Part shown: positions 38,697 to 46,744 of the stretch, in pieces | How positions within the stretch are numbered: position 1 is the first letter of the stretch | How the letters are laid out: the number at the start of each line of letters is the position of its first letter | Assembly (NCBI RefSeq): GCF_030518795.1 | Contig: NZ_CP130427.1 | Span: 1,860,001-1,924,000, forward strand | Origin: Micromonospora sp. NBRC 110009 | Lineage (GTDB): Bacteria > Actinomycetota > Actinomycetes > Mycobacteriales > Micromonosporaceae | Length of the DNA: 64,000 nt | Direction: 5' to 3' | Made by a program: the position numbers and the translations under genes | The notes under the pieces: model-generated | What the model saw: the letters and a program-made list of their open reading frames with translations, nothing else | Databases searched by the model: none | Told to the model about the DNA's origin: nothing

Positions 38697-40433
38697 GTGA
38701 GCGACGATCAGGTTCCGCCGCAGCCGTCGATCCCCGAGGCGCACCCCGGCGAGCGGGCCAGCCGCCGGCCGCGCAGCCTCGACCCGTTGGAGCTGGGGTT
38801 CACCCCGCGCAAGCCGGTCCCCTGGCTGGCGCCACTGCTCTTGATCAGCACGGGCCTGCGCACGTTGCTGGCGCTCCTGTTCGGGGCGTACCTGGACAAG
38901 CGGGAGCTGCAGAACGCCTTCGGCGACGACACGTTCCGGCAGGTCGGGCCGGACGGCGGGCTGTGGCTGGACTACGTGGCCGACCTGGGCGACGGCTTCG
39001 ACGCCACGTACTCGGTGGCGTACCTGCTCGCGCAGCCGGAGCTGGAGGTCGACGGGCACCGGCTGCCCCGGGCGCAGACCCTGGTGATGGGGGGCGACCA
39101 GGTCTACCCGTCGGCGGCCTACGCGGCGTACGAGGACCGGTGCAAGGGGCCGTACCAGGCCGCGCTGCCGGTGTCGCCGCCGGAACGTCCGACGCTCTTC
39201 GCCGTCCCCGGCAACCACGACTGGTACGACGGCCTGACGGCGTTCCTTCGGCTCTTCGTCCGCTCCCGGGACCGGCACTTCGCCGGCTGGGGCACCGGGC
39301 AGTCCCGGTCGTACTTCGCGGTGGAACTGCCCGCCGACTGGTGGCTGCTGGGCCTCGACGACCAGTCCGGGTCGTACCTGGACGACCCGCAGCTCACCTA
39401 CTTCGACGAGGTCGCCCGGAAGCTCACCGCGCGGTCGAAGGTGATCCTGGCGGTGCCCGCGCCGACCTGGGTCAAGGCCGCGGACCACCCCACGGCGTAC
39501 GACTCGATCGACTACTTCATCCGTACGATCATCGCCCCCACCGGGGCGCAGGTGCGGCTGCTGATCTCCGGCGACCTGCACCACTACGCCCGCTACACCG
39601 GCCCGGAGCGGCAGCTCATCACCTGCGGGGGCGGCGGCGCCTACCTCTACCCGACACACGAGCTGCCGGAGAAGCTGGAGGTGCCGCCGCGCGACACGCT
39701 GTCCCGCCGGGCCAGCCGCACCCGGGAGTACGAGCTGGCCGCCCGCTACCCGGACAAGGCGCGCTCGCGCCGCTACGGCTGGGGCATCTTCGCCCGGCTG
39801 CCGTTCCGCAACCCGGGCTTCACCACCCTGCTGGGCACCCTGCACACGCTGTTGATGCTGGCCATGGCCGGGGTGACGGCGAACCAGGTGGGCACCACCG
39901 AGCAGCGGCTGCTCAGCGTCCCGCTGGTGATCATGGTGGTGGTGACCATGCTGAGCGCGGCGCTCTTCGCCAAGCCGCCCAGCGCCGGCGGGAAGCGGCA
40001 CGCCCGGCACTGGATCCTCGGCGTCACCCACGGGCTCGCCCACGTGGCGCTGGCCGCCGCCGGCACCTGGCTCTGGCTGAAGCTGCCCTTCTACGACTGG
40101 CCCTGGCCGCTGCCGGCTGCCGCCGCGGCGGTGCTGTACGGACCGGTGATCGGCCTGGTCGCCAGCCAGCTGGTGGCGCTCTACCTGCTGGTGGCGGGAT
40201 CGTTCGGGGTGAACGTCAACGAGCTCTTCGCCGGCCAGGGCATCGAGGACTCCAAGGCGTTCCTGCGCTTCCGCATCGACCCCGACGGCACGGTGACGAT
40301 CTACCCGATCGCCGTGGACAAGGTCTCCCACGCCTGGCAGCTCAACCCCGACCAGTCCCCCACCGCCTCCTGGCTCCTGCCCAAGGATCCCCTGGCCCCC
40401 CGCCTGGCCGAGCCCCCCATCGTCCTCCGCTGA
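38697..40433 (+). CDS. Metallophosphoesterase with C-terminal membrane domain
   Basis: Protein of 578 residues. The calcineurin-like domain (about 85-330) holds MGGDQVYPSA, PGNHDWYDG (GNHD) and SGDLHHYARY (GxHH-type), i.e. two-metal phosphoesterase ligands. One hydrophobic segment lies near 45-65 and about four more at 380-510, so the enzyme is membrane-bound. A soluble tail of about 70 residues ends the protein. GTG 38697 is probably leaderless (TACCCT at 38684-38689, 7 nt upstream). It probably hydrolyses a phosphodiester or phospholipid-like substrate; which one is not apparent. It is the first gene outside the island. Confidence 0.85.
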   Translation: MSDDQVPPQPSIPEAHPGERASRRPRSLDPLELGFTPRKPVPWLAPLLLISTGLRTLLALLFGAYLDKRELQNAFGDDTFRQVGPDGGLWLDYVADLGDGFDATYSVAYLLAQPELEVDGHRLPRAQTLVMGGDQVYPSAAYAAYEDRCKGPYQAALPVSPPERPTLFAVPGNHDWYDGLTAFLRLFVRSRDRHFAGWGTGQSRSYFAVELPADWWLLGLDDQSGSYLDDPQLTYFDEVARKLTARSKVILAVPAPTWVKAADHPTAYDSIDYFIRTIIAPTGAQVRLLISGDLHHYARYTGPERQLITCGGGGAYLYPTHELPEKLEVPPRDTLSRRASRTREYELAARYPDKARSRRYGWGIFARLPFRNPGFTTLLGTLHTLLMLAMAGVTANQVGTTEQRLLSVPLVIMVVVTMLSAALFAKPPSAGGKRHARHWILGVTHGLAHVALAAAGTWLWLKLPFYDWPWPLPAAAAAVLYGPVIGLVASQLVALYLLVAGSFGVNVNELFAGQGIEDSKAFLRFRIDPDGTVTIYPIAVDKVSHAWQLNPDQSPTASWLLPKDPLAPRLAEPPIVLR

Positions 40434-40446
40434 CCGCCCAGCGGGG

Positions 40447-41286
40447 TCAGGGGGTGTAGTGCTGGTCGTGGGCCTGGCGGGGGGCGCAGACGGCGGCGCG
40501 GCTGCAGGAGCAGCGGGAGCCGTCCGCGTCGAGGCGCACGGTGACCGAGTCCCTCGGGACGCTGTGGCCGACGACCCTGCCCTCGCCCTCTGAGGTGGAG
40601 ACCCGGCTGCCGATCGCCGGGGCCGACTCCTGGAACCGCTGGTAGAGCGGATGCTCGTACTTCAGGCAGCACATCAGCCGGCCGCACGCCCCGGAGATGC
40701 GCAGCGGGTTCAGCGGCAGGTCCTGATCCTTCGCCATCCGGATGGTCACCGGCTCGAAGTCGTTGAGGAAGGTGGCGCAGCACAGGTCCCGACCGCAGGA
40801 GCCGATCCCGCCCTGCACCCGCGCCGAGTCGCGGGCCGACAACTGCCGCAGCTCCACCCGGCAGTGCAGCGTCGCCCCGAGGTCGCGGACCAGGGAACGG
40901 AAGTCCACCCGGTGCGGCGCGGTGAAGTAGATGGTGGTCCGCTCGCTGCCGGCCTCCGGCCCGCCGAGGACGTGGTCGACGGCCACCACCTTCATCGGCA
41001 GCCCGTGCTCACGGATCAGCCGCTTGGCGGCGACCTTCGCGTCCGCCTTGCGCCGGCGCAACAGCTCGTCGCGGCGCAGGTCCTCCTCCTCGGCCAGCCC
41101 GGCCAGCTTCGGGAAGGCGGCGGTCTCCTCGGTGACCCACTGCGCGGCCCAGACGCACTCGGCCACCTCCGGCCCCTCGTCGGTGGGCACCAGCACCTTG
41201 TCGCCCACCTGCGGGCGCAGCTCGCCCGGATCGAGGTAGTAGAGGCGCCCATACCGGTTGAAACTGACCGCGCAGAGCATGCCCAT
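40447..41286 (-). CDS. ricT: PSP1 domain protein, RicT-like
   Basis: Cytosolic protein of 279 residues with the PSP1 domain (about 1-200). Conserved Cys clusters GSCGRDLCCATF and CGRLMCCLKYEH can hold an iron-sulphur cluster, as in Bacillus RicT (YaaT), which with RicA and RicF adjusts RNase Y action and phosphorelay. A further Cys-rich end (SRCSCSRAAVC) is an addition. ATG 41286 is supported by TAGGGT seven bases upstream (leaderless). The 3' end converges with the metallophosphoesterase, 13 bp apart. RicA/RicF partners are not in the window, so the role in actinomycetes is uncertain. Confidence 0.85.
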   Translation of the reverse strand: MGMLCAVSFNRYGRLYYLDPGELRPQVGDKVLVPTDEGPEVAECVWAAQWVTEETAAFPKLAGLAEEEDLRRDELLRRRKADAKVAAKRLIREHGLPMKVVAVDHVLGGPEAGSERTTIYFTAPHRVDFRSLVRDLGATLHCRVELRQLSARDSARVQGGIGSCGRDLCCATFLNDFEPVTIRMAKDQDLPLNPLRISGACGRLMCCLKYEHPLYQRFQESAPAIGSRVSTSEGEGRVVGHSVPRDSVTVRLDADGSRCSCSRAAVCAPRQAHDQHYTP

Positions 41287-41581
41287 GCCCACCACCCTAC
41301 GACCTTCGCCCGGTTCCGGCCGGGCCGGCGGTCGCCGTCCGGTCACCCCGAGCAGCGATCCACGATCGTCGACTCGACCGGATTTCCCCACCCATCGTGC
41401 CGTTGATCCTCGCCCGGACGGCTGAAACATGAACCAGCCGGAGGACAAGCGGCGGCCGACCGCGTTGAGTGACAGACAGACCTGCGGGGGGTGCAGGGAA
41501 GGCCACGGCGTCGCCGCCGGAGCCCCGGCCACGGCCGGCCGGCACCGGCGCGCGACGCCGTGGACTCGTGCGGGAACCGGC

Positions 41582-42250
41582 TCAGTGATCGATCCGGGTG
41601 GTGCCCCCGTGCTGCAGCACTCCGGCCACCCGGTCCCGCCAGGTCGTCTCCGCCAGGCTCGGCGCCCACTCGCGCAGCAGCGTCTCCGCCCCGTCGTACG
41701 CCACACCGAGCACGCCCAGCACCCGGGTCGCGATCTCGGCGGCGGCGAGCGCCCCGGACCGGTCGCCCTCGGCGCCCGTGGGGCCGGCGGAGTGCACCAT
41801 GACCGCCTCGGCCGAGCGCAGCACCTCGGCCAACGCCCGGGCCAGGGCCAGCCGGCTGCCCTCCACCCAGTCGGCCAGCGCGTCGGCGTAGCCGGCGGTC
41901 GACTCCAGCCGCCCGACCAGGCTCTCCGGCCCCTCGTCCAGATGCCGGAGCAGCGCCGCGCGGGCGTCCTCGTAGGCGGCCGCCGCCGGCCCCGACCAGG
42001 CGACCGGGTCGGCGAGCATCGCGCAGGTGTCGTCGTACCCCCGGACGAGCTGGCGCACGGCGTGGCCGGCGCCGGCCAGCGGCGCCGGATGCAGATCGAG
42101 GAACTCGCGCACGGCCTCGCCGGGGAGCACCTGCATGCGGCGCAGCAGCGGCCACAGCGGGTGCCCCTCGGGCGCACCGGCGGCGAGCAGCGTGTCGACC
42201 CGGGCGAGCAGGTCGAGACCCGGCTCGGCGAGGCGGTCCAGGGCGTCCAT
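41582..42250 (-). CDS. Hypothetical helical protein with WSG motif (possible type VII secretion substrate)
   Basis: All-helical protein of 222 residues. WSGPAAAAYEDARAALLRH near 90 resembles the WxG turn of WXG100-type proteins between two helices, and paired helices follow. No signal peptide. It is the last gene of a tight three-gene operon with YbaB- and EspC-like genes (overlap of one base with the preceding stop), a combination often seen near type VII secretion effectors in actinomycetes. No ESX secretion machinery gene is in the window. Function is inferred from shape and context only. Confidence 0.6.
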   Translation of the reverse strand: MDALDRLAEPGLDLLARVDTLLAAGAPEGHPLWPLLRRMQVLPGEAVREFLDLHPAPLAGAGHAVRQLVRGYDDTCAMLADPVAWSGPAAAAYEDARAALLRHLDEGPESLVGRLESTAGYADALADWVEGSRLALARALAEVLRSAEAVMVHSAGPTGAEGDRSGALAAAEIATRVLGVLGVAYDGAETLLREWAPSLAETTWRDRVAGVLQHGGTTRIDH

Positions 42251-42555
42251 CACGCCTCCCGGAGCAGGCGGCGCCGGGCGGACTCGTCGGTCGCCGCATA
42301 GCGGTCGGCGGCGCTGCGCAGGGCGGCCGCGGCGGCGGAGAGCCGGGCCGCGGCGGCGTCCGCCTCGCGGGCCCGGTCCCCGGTGGCGGTGGTCCACTGC
42401 CGGTGCAGCGCCCGGCCGACCTCGCCGGGCCGCCCGGCGGCGTGGGTGCCGAAGGCGGGGTGGGCCGGGTCGGTGGCGGTCACCGTGCGGGACAGGGTGG
42501 CGAGGGTGGCGCTCGCCTCGTCCAAGCGGGCGGCCAGGGCGCGCAGGCTCTCCAT
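42250..42555 (-). CDS. EspC-like small helical protein
   Basis: Protein of 101 residues, two long helices with a turn. The C-terminal half AAAALRSAADRYAATDESAR is the type seen in EspC/type VII secretion target proteins (Y-x3-D near the end). It starts 1 bp after the stop of the YbaB-like gene and overlaps the next start, so the three are translationally linked. It is likely the secreted or chaperone-like member of the operon, though the low complexity of the sequence limits certainty. Confidence 0.6.
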   Translation of the reverse strand: MESLRALAARLDEASATLATLSRTVTATDPAHPAFGTHAAGRPGEVGRALHRQWTTATGDRAREADAAAARLSAAAAALRSAADRYAATDESARRRLLREA

Positions 42556-42556
42556 G

Positions 42557-42886
42557 TCAGGCTCCCGCCAGCGGCCGGTAGGCCGCGAAGGTCTCGTTGT
42601 GCAGCTTTTCCCGGGCCCACTGCGCGGCGTCGGCGGCGGCGGTGACCGCGGCCCGCACCGAGCCGGCGACGTCCCGGGGGTTGCGCTGGTGCAGCGAGCC
42701 GAGGAAGCGGACGTCGGTGATCCGCCCGTCGGCCGTCACCACGACCTCCACCAGGCCGTCCGGCGAGCGGATGGTGACCTCGACCGTCGCCACCGCCTGG
42801 TCGAACTCGGCCTGCAGGGTCTCGATGCGCCGGTAGCGCCGCACCGCCTCCTCGATCCAGGCCTCGTCGATCTCCCCGCGCGGCAT
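42557..42886 (-). CDS. YbaB/EbfC family protein
   Basis: Protein of 109 residues with the YbaB/EbfC fold: an N-terminal helix, a central sheet VEVTIRSPDGLVEVVVTADG then RITDVRF, and a C-terminal helix. Canonical EbfC proteins bind DNA and follow dnaX-recR. This divergent version heads an operon with EspC-like and WSG-motif genes, a context typical of paralogues tied to type VII secretion. GGAGG lies a few bases upstream of the ATG. The true role is unknown. Confidence 0.75.
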   Translation of the reverse strand: MPRGEIDEAWIEEAVRRYRRIETLQAEFDQAVATVEVTIRSPDGLVEVVVTADGRITDVRFLGSLHQRNPRDVAGSVRAAVTAAADAAQWAREKLHNETFAAYRPLAGA

Positions 42887-43008
42887 CGGCGGCTCCTCCC
42901 GGCTGACCCGTCACTGAGCGTGCCGCCACCGTCACCACGGCACACCGGACCGTACCGCACGCCAATCGCGCGTGTCGATGCCCTGTGGACAACGCCGAAA
43001 GCGGGGTC

Positions 43009-44373
43009 CTAGCCCTTCCAGAGGGCGAGCATCATCGCCTCCACCGCGATCCGGGGCTTGACGTTCGCCTCGATCGCCACGCGGCACTCCAGCACGGCCT
43101 CCAGCCGGCGCAGCGCCCCCTCGGCGTCCCACTTCTGCGCGCCGGCCTCGGCCACCGCCGCGGTGTCGGTGTGCACCGGGGCGACCGGCGCCCGCAGCGC
43201 CATGGTCAGCGCGTCCCGGTAGAAGCCGGCGAGGTCGACCAGCGCCCGGTCGAGCGCGTCCCGCAGTGCCCGGGTCGCCCGCGACTTCTGTTGCTTCTCC
43301 AACTCCTTGAGCTGGCCCGCGGCCCCGCGCATGACTCCCGCCGCGCCCCGGCCGGTGCCGCCCGCGCCGAGCGCGGTCTGCAGAGCGCTCCGCTCCGCCT
43401 CGTCGATCTCGGCGACGGACGCGGCGGCCTCGGCCTCGGCCGCCTCGATCAGCGCGGACGCGGCGTCGAACGCGGCACCCACCCCGGTCAACCGGCGTGG
43501 CACGGCCAGCACCGCGTCCCGGCGCTGCCGGGCCTCCGGGTCGAGGGCCAGCCGCCGGGCCCGGCCCACGTGCCCCTGCGCGGCCGCCGCGGCCCAGCCG
43601 GCCACGTCGGGCGCGATGCCGTCCCGGCGGGCCAGCACCTCGGCCACCGCGGCGGCCGGCGGCTGCCGCAGCGGTACGAGCCGGCAGCGCGACCGGATGG
43701 TCACCGAGATGTCGTCCGGGTGGATGGAGGGGACGCAGAGCAGGAAGACGGTACGCGGCGAGGGCTCCTCGATCGCCTTGAGCAGCGCGTTGCTCGCCCT
43801 CTCGCCGAGCCGGTCGGCGTCCTCGATGATGACGATCTGCCAGCGCCCGCCGGAGGGCGTGCTGGCCGCCCGAAGCACCAGGGCGCGCGTCTCCTTGACG
43901 CTGATGGAGAGCCCCTCGGGTACCACCAGCCGGACGTCCGCGTGGGTGCCGGCCAGGACGGTGTGGCAGCTGGGGCACTGGCCGCAGCCGGTGCCGTGCA
44001 CGCACTGCAACGCGGCGGCGAAGGCCCGCGCGGCGACCGAGCGGCCGGAGCCGGGCGGCCCGGTGAAGATCCAGGCGTGGGTCATCCCGGCACCGGGTTC
44101 GCCGGCGGTCGCGGCTTCCGCCGGGCCGGTGCCGCCGGCCGCCGGGTTGCCCGGGCCGGTGTTCGTCGGCTCGCCGTCGAACTGGTCGGCGAGCGCGTCC
44201 AGCTCGTCGTAGGCGTCGTCCTCGTCGTCGGTGCCCGCCGGCGGGGCGGCGGCCGCCGGGCGAGCCGCCGGCGCGGCGGAAGCGCGCAGCAGGGCGGCGG
44301 CCGAGGCGGCGGCGCGACGCAGGGTCGTCACCGCCTCGTCCTGCCCGACCAGGTCGGCGAAGACGTCCGCCAT
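43009..44373 (-). CDS. holB: DNA polymerase III delta-prime subunit
   Basis: Clamp-loader AAA+ protein of 454 residues. The N-terminal helix MADVFADLVGQDEAV is followed by an unusual Ala/Pro- and Asp/Glu-rich linker (about 28-95), then HAWIFTGPPGSGRS (modified Walker A), the zinc-binding CVHGTGCGQCPSCH, IIEDADRL (Walker B region), NALLKAIEEPSP and SRC sensor-1 region (TIRSRC). The C-terminal collar domain ends the protein. It acts in the cytosol to load the sliding clamp. The start overlaps the stop of the MFS-Tmk gene by one base, so the two are coupled; the tmk-holB order is conserved in many bacteria. Confidence 0.93.
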   Translation of the reverse strand: MADVFADLVGQDEAVTTLRRAAASAAALLRASAAPAARPAAAAPPAGTDDEDDAYDELDALADQFDGEPTNTGPGNPAAGGTGPAEAATAGEPGAGMTHAWIFTGPPGSGRSVAARAFAAALQCVHGTGCGQCPSCHTVLAGTHADVRLVVPEGLSISVKETRALVLRAASTPSGGRWQIVIIEDADRLGERASNALLKAIEEPSPRTVFLLCVPSIHPDDISVTIRSRCRLVPLRQPPAAAVAEVLARRDGIAPDVAGWAAAAAQGHVGRARRLALDPEARQRRDAVLAVPRRLTGVGAAFDAASALIEAAEAEAAASVAEIDEAERSALQTALGAGGTGRGAAGVMRGAAGQLKELEKQQKSRATRALRDALDRALVDLAGFYRDALTMALRAPVAPVHTDTAAVAEAGAQKWDAEGALRRLEAVLECRVAIEANVKPRIAVEAMMLALWKG

Positions 44374-46526
44374 CAGGTGGGGCGCTCCATGGTCACCAGC
44401 TCCGCGTCGGATAACTCCGGCTGGACGGTGGTGTCCGGGCCCTGGGCCGGCCGGGGGTGCACGATGCCGGCCGGGTCGACCAGGAACTCGTCCACCCGGC
44501 GGGCCACCGCCGCGGTGATCTCCTCGACCGGGCGGGAGGCGTCGAGCACCAGGTAGCGCTTGGGGTCGGCGGCGGCGAGGTCGAGGAAGGCGTACCGGAC
44601 CCGCTCGTGGAACGCGACCGACTCGGCCTCCAGCCGGTCGGCGCCCTCGCTGCGCGACTCCACCCGGGACAGCCCGGTGTGCGGGTCGACGTCGAGGAGC
44701 ACCACCAGGTCCGGCTTGAGCCCGCCGGTGGCCCAGGAGGAGAGCCAGGAGACCTCCTGCGCCGGCAGCGTCCGGCCGGCTCCCTGGTAGGCCAGGGACG
44801 AGTCGACGTACCGGTCGCTGATCACCACCGCGCCGCGGACCAGCGCCGGCCGGACCACCGTGGCGACGTGGTGGGCCCGGTCGGCCGCGTAGAGCAGCGC
44901 CTCGGCACGCGGGGACGGGGCCCCGTCGCCGGCGTTCTCCAGCACCAGCGAGCGGATCCGCTCGCCGACCGGGGTGGCGCCCGGCTCACGGGTGACCACC
45001 ACGTCCCGGCCCTGCTCCCGCAGCCGCTCGGCGAGCGCGGCGAGCTGGGTGGACTTGCCGGCGCCCTCGCCGCCCTCGAAGACCACGAAGAGGCCGGTGG
45101 AGACGAAGTGCTCGGCCGGCATCAGCGGGCGGCCCCGGATCGAGCCCCAGAGGTCGGCGAGGACCGGTACGCCCTTCTTGTCGTCCATCTGGCCGAAGGC
45201 GCTGATCCCGGCGAAGATGCCGGCCGCGCCCGCGACGAGCAGCAGCAGCCGGGTCGAGGAGACCGAGATGCCGAGGTCCGCGATGGTGAGCTTGCGCGAG
45301 CCGCCGACGCCGACCAGGAGGCTGCTCAGCGCGATGGCCAGGATCAGCACCAGCCGGGTGCCGATCTGCACCACCGCGAAGACCCGGCCGCGTACCTCGT
45401 CGGCGACCTCGCCGCCGAGCAGCGTGGTGCCGGCCAGGAAGGCCATGCCGGCGCCCGCGCCGACCAGGATCGCGCCGACGATCGCCATGGAGAGGTGGAT
45501 GGCGAAGGCGAGCACCAGCACCGAGGCGCTGGCCAGGACGATACTCATGCCGAACCAGCGGCGCCGGGACATGTCCCGGACGATCAGCGGACCGGCTCCG
45601 ATGCCGATCGCCAGGCCGATGAAGATGGCACCGAAGAGCAGGAAGAACGCGGCGTCCCCGGCGCCGAGCGAGGCGGCGAAGAACTTGGCCGTGCCGACCA
45701 CGATGCCGCCGCCGGCGAACGCGCCGAAGATGCCCAGCACCAGCCCGCGGACCAGCGGAGTCTGGCCGATGTACTTCCAGCCCTCGGTGAACTGGCGCAT
45801 CATGCTCTGCTCGGCGCGCTCCCGCTCGTCGGCCTGCGCGTGGCTGATCTCCTTGATCCCGACCGCCACCACGATCGCGGTGGCCAGCCGGGAGAACGCG
45901 TTGAACCAGAGCGCGAGCTGTGCCGGCTCCGCCCAGGACGGCATCTCGCCGCCGGTGATGCCGCGGATGCTCCGGTCGAGCACGGCCAGGCCGATGGCGG
46001 CGGCGATCGGGGTGAGGCCGTACGTGGTGATGAGGGTGAGCTGGTTGGCGGTCTCCAGCCGGGCCCGCGGGATCAGGTTGGGGACCGCGGCCTCCTTGGC
46101 CGGGATCCACATCAGGGTGATCGTCTCGATCAGGAAGGTCGCGATCGCCGCCCAGGTGACCACCAGGCCACCGCTGGTCCCGGTGAGCGCGACCAGCGGG
46201 ATGGAGGCGAAGAGCACGAAGCGCAGGACGTCGCAGATCACCATCGTCCAGCGCCGGTCGAACCGGTCGGCGAAGACGCCGGCCACCGGGCCGAGCAGCA
46301 GCGCCGGGAGCAGCCGGATCGCGATCAGCGTGCCGAAGGCGGCACCCTTGGCGGTGTCGCCGGAGACCTGGGCGGCGGCGAAGACGGAGGTGGCGAGCAG
46401 GCCGAGCCAGTCGCCGAAGGAGGCGGCGCCGAGCACGATCCAGAGCCGGCGGAACGGCCGGATGCGCAGCACCGAGCGGATGGCGGCGGCTCCGGACCGG
46501 TCGGCCTGCGCCGCAGGCGCCGACAC
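44373..46526 (-). CDS. tmk: MFS transporter / thymidylate kinase fusion
   Basis: Protein of 717 residues. The N-terminal half (about 20-440) is an MFS-type domain with about 12 helices (FRRLWIVLGAASFGDWLGLL at its start). The C-terminal 215 residues are a dTMP kinase: P-loop VFEGGEGAGKST, TREPGATPVGE, YAADRAHH, DRYVDSSLAYQG and the LID region. It makes dTDP for DNA synthesis, apparently at the membrane. This fusion is known in Streptomyces and Micromonosporaceae and is not a frameshift artefact. GTG 46526 has no ribosome site. An in-frame ATC at 46559 lies exactly 7 nt after GGAGG, so translation may begin 11 codons earlier at a non-standard codon. Confidence 0.9.
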   Translation of the reverse strand: MSAPAAQADRSGAAAIRSVLRIRPFRRLWIVLGAASFGDWLGLLATSVFAAAQVSGDTAKGAAFGTLIAIRLLPALLLGPVAGVFADRFDRRWTMVICDVLRFVLFASIPLVALTGTSGGLVVTWAAIATFLIETITLMWIPAKEAAVPNLIPRARLETANQLTLITTYGLTPIAAAIGLAVLDRSIRGITGGEMPSWAEPAQLALWFNAFSRLATAIVVAVGIKEISHAQADERERAEQSMMRQFTEGWKYIGQTPLVRGLVLGIFGAFAGGGIVVGTAKFFAASLGAGDAAFFLLFGAIFIGLAIGIGAGPLIVRDMSRRRWFGMSIVLASASVLVLAFAIHLSMAIVGAILVGAGAGMAFLAGTTLLGGEVADEVRGRVFAVVQIGTRLVLILAIALSSLLVGVGGSRKLTIADLGISVSSTRLLLLVAGAAGIFAGISAFGQMDDKKGVPVLADLWGSIRGRPLMPAEHFVSTGLFVVFEGGEGAGKSTQLAALAERLREQGRDVVVTREPGATPVGERIRSLVLENAGDGAPSPRAEALLYAADRAHHVATVVRPALVRGAVVISDRYVDSSLAYQGAGRTLPAQEVSWLSSWATGGLKPDLVVLLDVDPHTGLSRVESRSEGADRLEAESVAFHERVRYAFLDLAAADPKRYLVLDASRPVEEITAAVARRVDEFLVDPAGIVHPRPAQGPDTTVQPELSDAELVTMERPT

Positions 46527-46744
46527 GCCGGACGACTCGCCGTTCTTCTGGCTTTCGATGGCCGTACCTCCACGTGCCGGCCCAGAGTTGGGCAGTCCCG
46601 GTGGAACACTCTAGTCCCGGCGAGAAGCGTCCCCCTTCGCGACATTCGCCTGCTTGCCGAGCCTAGGCCGCCAGCACCACCGCCCGCAGCCCGGACAGAC
46701 GCGAGGGTATTTCGCATTGACGCCCAGACAGTTAGCGTGCAGAC

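Noticed and set aside
44373..46526. MFS-Tmk considered as two genes joined by a sequencing error
   Set aside because: The frame is continuous with good codon bias through the junction, and such fusions are known from other actinomycetes.
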